Assembly: GCA_039707465.1 (NCBI GenBank) | Contig: CM077649.1 | Span: 15,662,501 to 15,726,500, forward strand | DNA length: 64,000 nucleotides | Source of the DNA: Rhabdophis nuchalis | Taxonomy: Eukaryota; Chordata; Lepidosauria; Squamata; Natricidae | Reading direction: 5' to 3' | Shown here: one piece after another, positions 23,554 to 64,000 of the stretch | How positions within the stretch are numbered: the stretch's first letter is position 1 | Layout of the letters: each line of letters begins with the position of its first letter | Program-made: the position numbers and the translations under genes | Notes under the pieces: model-generated | What the model saw: only the letters and a program-made list of their open reading frames with translations | What the model was told of the DNA's origin: nothing | Databases searched by the model: none

Positions 23554-24886
23554 TAAATAAATAAAATCGTGGACTGCATGTGTGGACACAAACGGTGGAA
23601 TGTAAGTGTATTCATTGGGGGAAAATATTCTGATGCTCAGCAAAATTGCCAATCAGGGACAAAGTTAAGCTTAATTTTTTTCTCAACTACTACTTTGTTC
23701 TTTATGGGGAATTTTCTCCATATGGACAAACATCTAATCATCGAAGTTACCCTTTGTGGCCAGTAATATACTCCCAAAAGTACAGGCATCATCATTCATT
23801 GGCTGTTTAAGAAAGCTGATCCCAGTGACTGGGCTTGCAGCTGGGTACAGTGCTATCCTACAGCTATGAGAGTAATTATGGAGATCTTCCTGTACAAGGG
23901 AATATCTTTTTACTCCTGGATGAAAGCAATACCACCTTTGAAATAAATAAATAAATGAGCCAGAGTGCTCATCCATATGAGAACAGCTTCACTGACTAAA
24001 GTACTATGACTTTAAATGCTTGCCCAGTCTTGAAGCTAAATGAGCTGTCTTCTCCATGAAGCTGTTGGCCTCTCTTAACATGTCAGAAAGTATTAAATAT
24101 CAAAGTAAGTACTTAGTTCTGATTTGCCTTCTAAGATATTAACAGCCCCATATTGTGCATGCTAAAAAAGAGAGAGAAAGCACACATTTATTAGTGATAA
24201 TCTGTTGTTCTGCCAGGCTAATTTTATTATGATCAACAATTCAGCCAAATATTTGCACAAGAGAAGCCTATTTTTTATGTTGACATGTTTTTTACTGTGA
24301 AATAAAAATAAATGTAAAATACAGAAGATATTTACTTTTCAAAAACGTTAATCCTTCGGGTTTATGATGCTGTTGATTTTTTAAAATATTCAGCTCAATG
24401 TCCAATCATTATTTTTTTTTATTTTTTTATTTTTTCACATTTATAACCCGCGCCCATCTCACCATAAAGGGACTCGGGGCTTTTTTTTTTCCATTACTTT
24501 TGTAGATGGCTAGCTGATATGTTCCTGGTTCCCATCCTCTTTAATACAGTGCAAACTCTTCCAGCAACACTTTCAAGTATATTTAACAGTTTTACTAAAA
24601 CAGAGATTATATAGCTTTTCTATGAACGGTTTCACGGAAATAGTACAACTATACAAAAAAGATAAGCCTTTTTAAAAGTATAGTCTCATGATGAAAATAA
24701 AATCTGAAAACAGATTTCCTTATTTTAAGACGATTGTATCTCTGTTTGGTAGCATAGCTTTGCAAGTCAGCCTTATCTTTAGAAAAAATACAGATTTTAA
24801 GTGAGGCAATACTTAAGATACAGTAATGATACAGAAAAAAAAGTTTTTTTTCCTCCCTGTGTTTCATTCTGTCTAGCTTTTTTGCT
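23554..24886. other. Intergenic sequence below HUNK; L2-like tail at 24402-24480
   Basis: Otherwise unique and AT-rich; may contain distal HUNK 3' UTR if further poly(A) sites are used. Confidence 0.45.
24402..24480 (-). mobile_element. L2-like LINE tail fragment
   Basis: T-rich run then CATTTATAACCCGCGCCCAT and AAGGGACTCGGGGC. Only the last ~80 bp of the family. Confidence 0.7.
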
Positions 24887-24892
24887 TTTATT
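24887..24892 (-). terminator. Candidate HUNK poly(A) signal (AATAAA on minus strand)
   Basis: TTTATT on the plus strand reads AATAAA in the HUNK direction, about 490 nt after the stop codon. It is the first canonical hexamer after the stop. The stretch 24893-25377 is therefore a plausible minimum 3' UTR. Further sites may be used downstream; mammalian HUNK has a long 3' UTR. Confidence 0.4.
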
Positions 24893-25377
24893 CCAAGTTC
24901 TTTCTGCTATATTTCTTCTTCCTCCTGGATGTATCTAAGACGACAAATTTATCTGAGAAATAGGTGGGAAAAGGTACACGTTTTTTCTTCCTCTGTGTGA
25001 TGTGTATAATGGTGGTGTCAGAAAAGCACAAATTCAGAATCATAGCTTCAGAAATAAAAGTAGCATTCTAACCAATTAATATTTCACCATTTAGTCAAGT
25101 TGTTAACCTGGAGTGTTCTTGTTTACATATATTTATAGGTAATATAAGAATACAGCCAAACGCTACGTACATGAGATTATGTAGTTTTTAAAAAACACTT
25201 TACATCACTTGACATACTTATCTTTTTGTCAACTGCATGAGCAAATGCCATGATAGTTGGGCTTTTGATTATCTTATTAGATACAATAACAAACTGTACA
25301 AAAAAAAAACTGAATGTAAGTTTCAATGGGAGGGTCCCCAAAACCAGCACTAAATAATTTGAGGTTTCTAAAACGGC

Positions 25378-63891
<38,514 letters not shown>

Positions 63892-64000
63892 CTAATGAGA
63901 AATAAAAAAAAAAGATATTTTAACTTATGGCGTTTTCTTAATTTACAATAGAAAAATATACTTGAAAATGTAATATTTAAATTTATTTTTAAATTCTAGT

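Noticed and set aside
23203..23652. 149-codon frame rich in Pro/Leu/Ser/Tyr/Thr
   Set aside because: Reading of the GGTA/TACC microsatellite on the minus strand.

Overview
The window is vertebrate nuclear DNA, almost certainly from a squamate reptile and probably a snake. It is AT-rich with long introns. It is full of CR1 LINEs with (ATTCT)n tails, L2-like LINEs ending in a GCCCTGAGTCC-type block, L1 and Tigger/pogo copies, and many short hAT elements with exact 8-bp target duplications. This repeat mix is typical of squamates. No prokaryotic genes, CRISPR array, rRNA or tRNA was seen.

One host gene is present: HUNK, an AMPK-related Ser/Thr kinase, on the minus strand. Nine coding exons were placed by translation and by matching splice phases, from 63891 (VAVK lysine exon) down to the stop codon at 25378. 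They give about 603 codons: the kinase domain from the ATP-binding lysine onward and the complete C-terminal tail. The first coding exon (N-terminus and glycine loop) lies beyond 64000. All phases agree. The exon 7/8 junction and the 5' edge of the penultimate exon are the least certain points. A candidate poly(A) signal lies at 24887-24892.

Layout. 1-24.8 kb: sequence downstream of HUNK with no gene seen, holding CR1, L2-like and L1-like pieces, hAT elements, a solo LTR (3181-3544), a 159-bp triplication built on a hAT MITE (4818-5276) and a Helitron-like element (22971-23553). 24.9-27.4 kb: last two HUNK exons around a TA-bounded pogo-like element. 27.4-63.6 kb: HUNK introns, carrying several palindromic hAT MITEs, a structurally complete non-autonomous LTR retrotransposon (40005-41743; LTRs about 99% identical, 5-bp duplication, PBS and polypurine tract), two L1-like 3' ends, nested LINE insertions and a second solo LTR (63173-63536) of the same family as the first but inverted.

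For the hunt, the strongest items are the young LTR element with a TATA box in the loop of a perfect hairpin and a repeat-rich non-pol interior; the palindromic hAT MITE family; the MITE-derived tandem triplication; the Helitron-like element; and a LINE copy keeping only endonuclease coding sequence plus the 3' tail. Names of repeat families rest on structure and recall, not on a database search.
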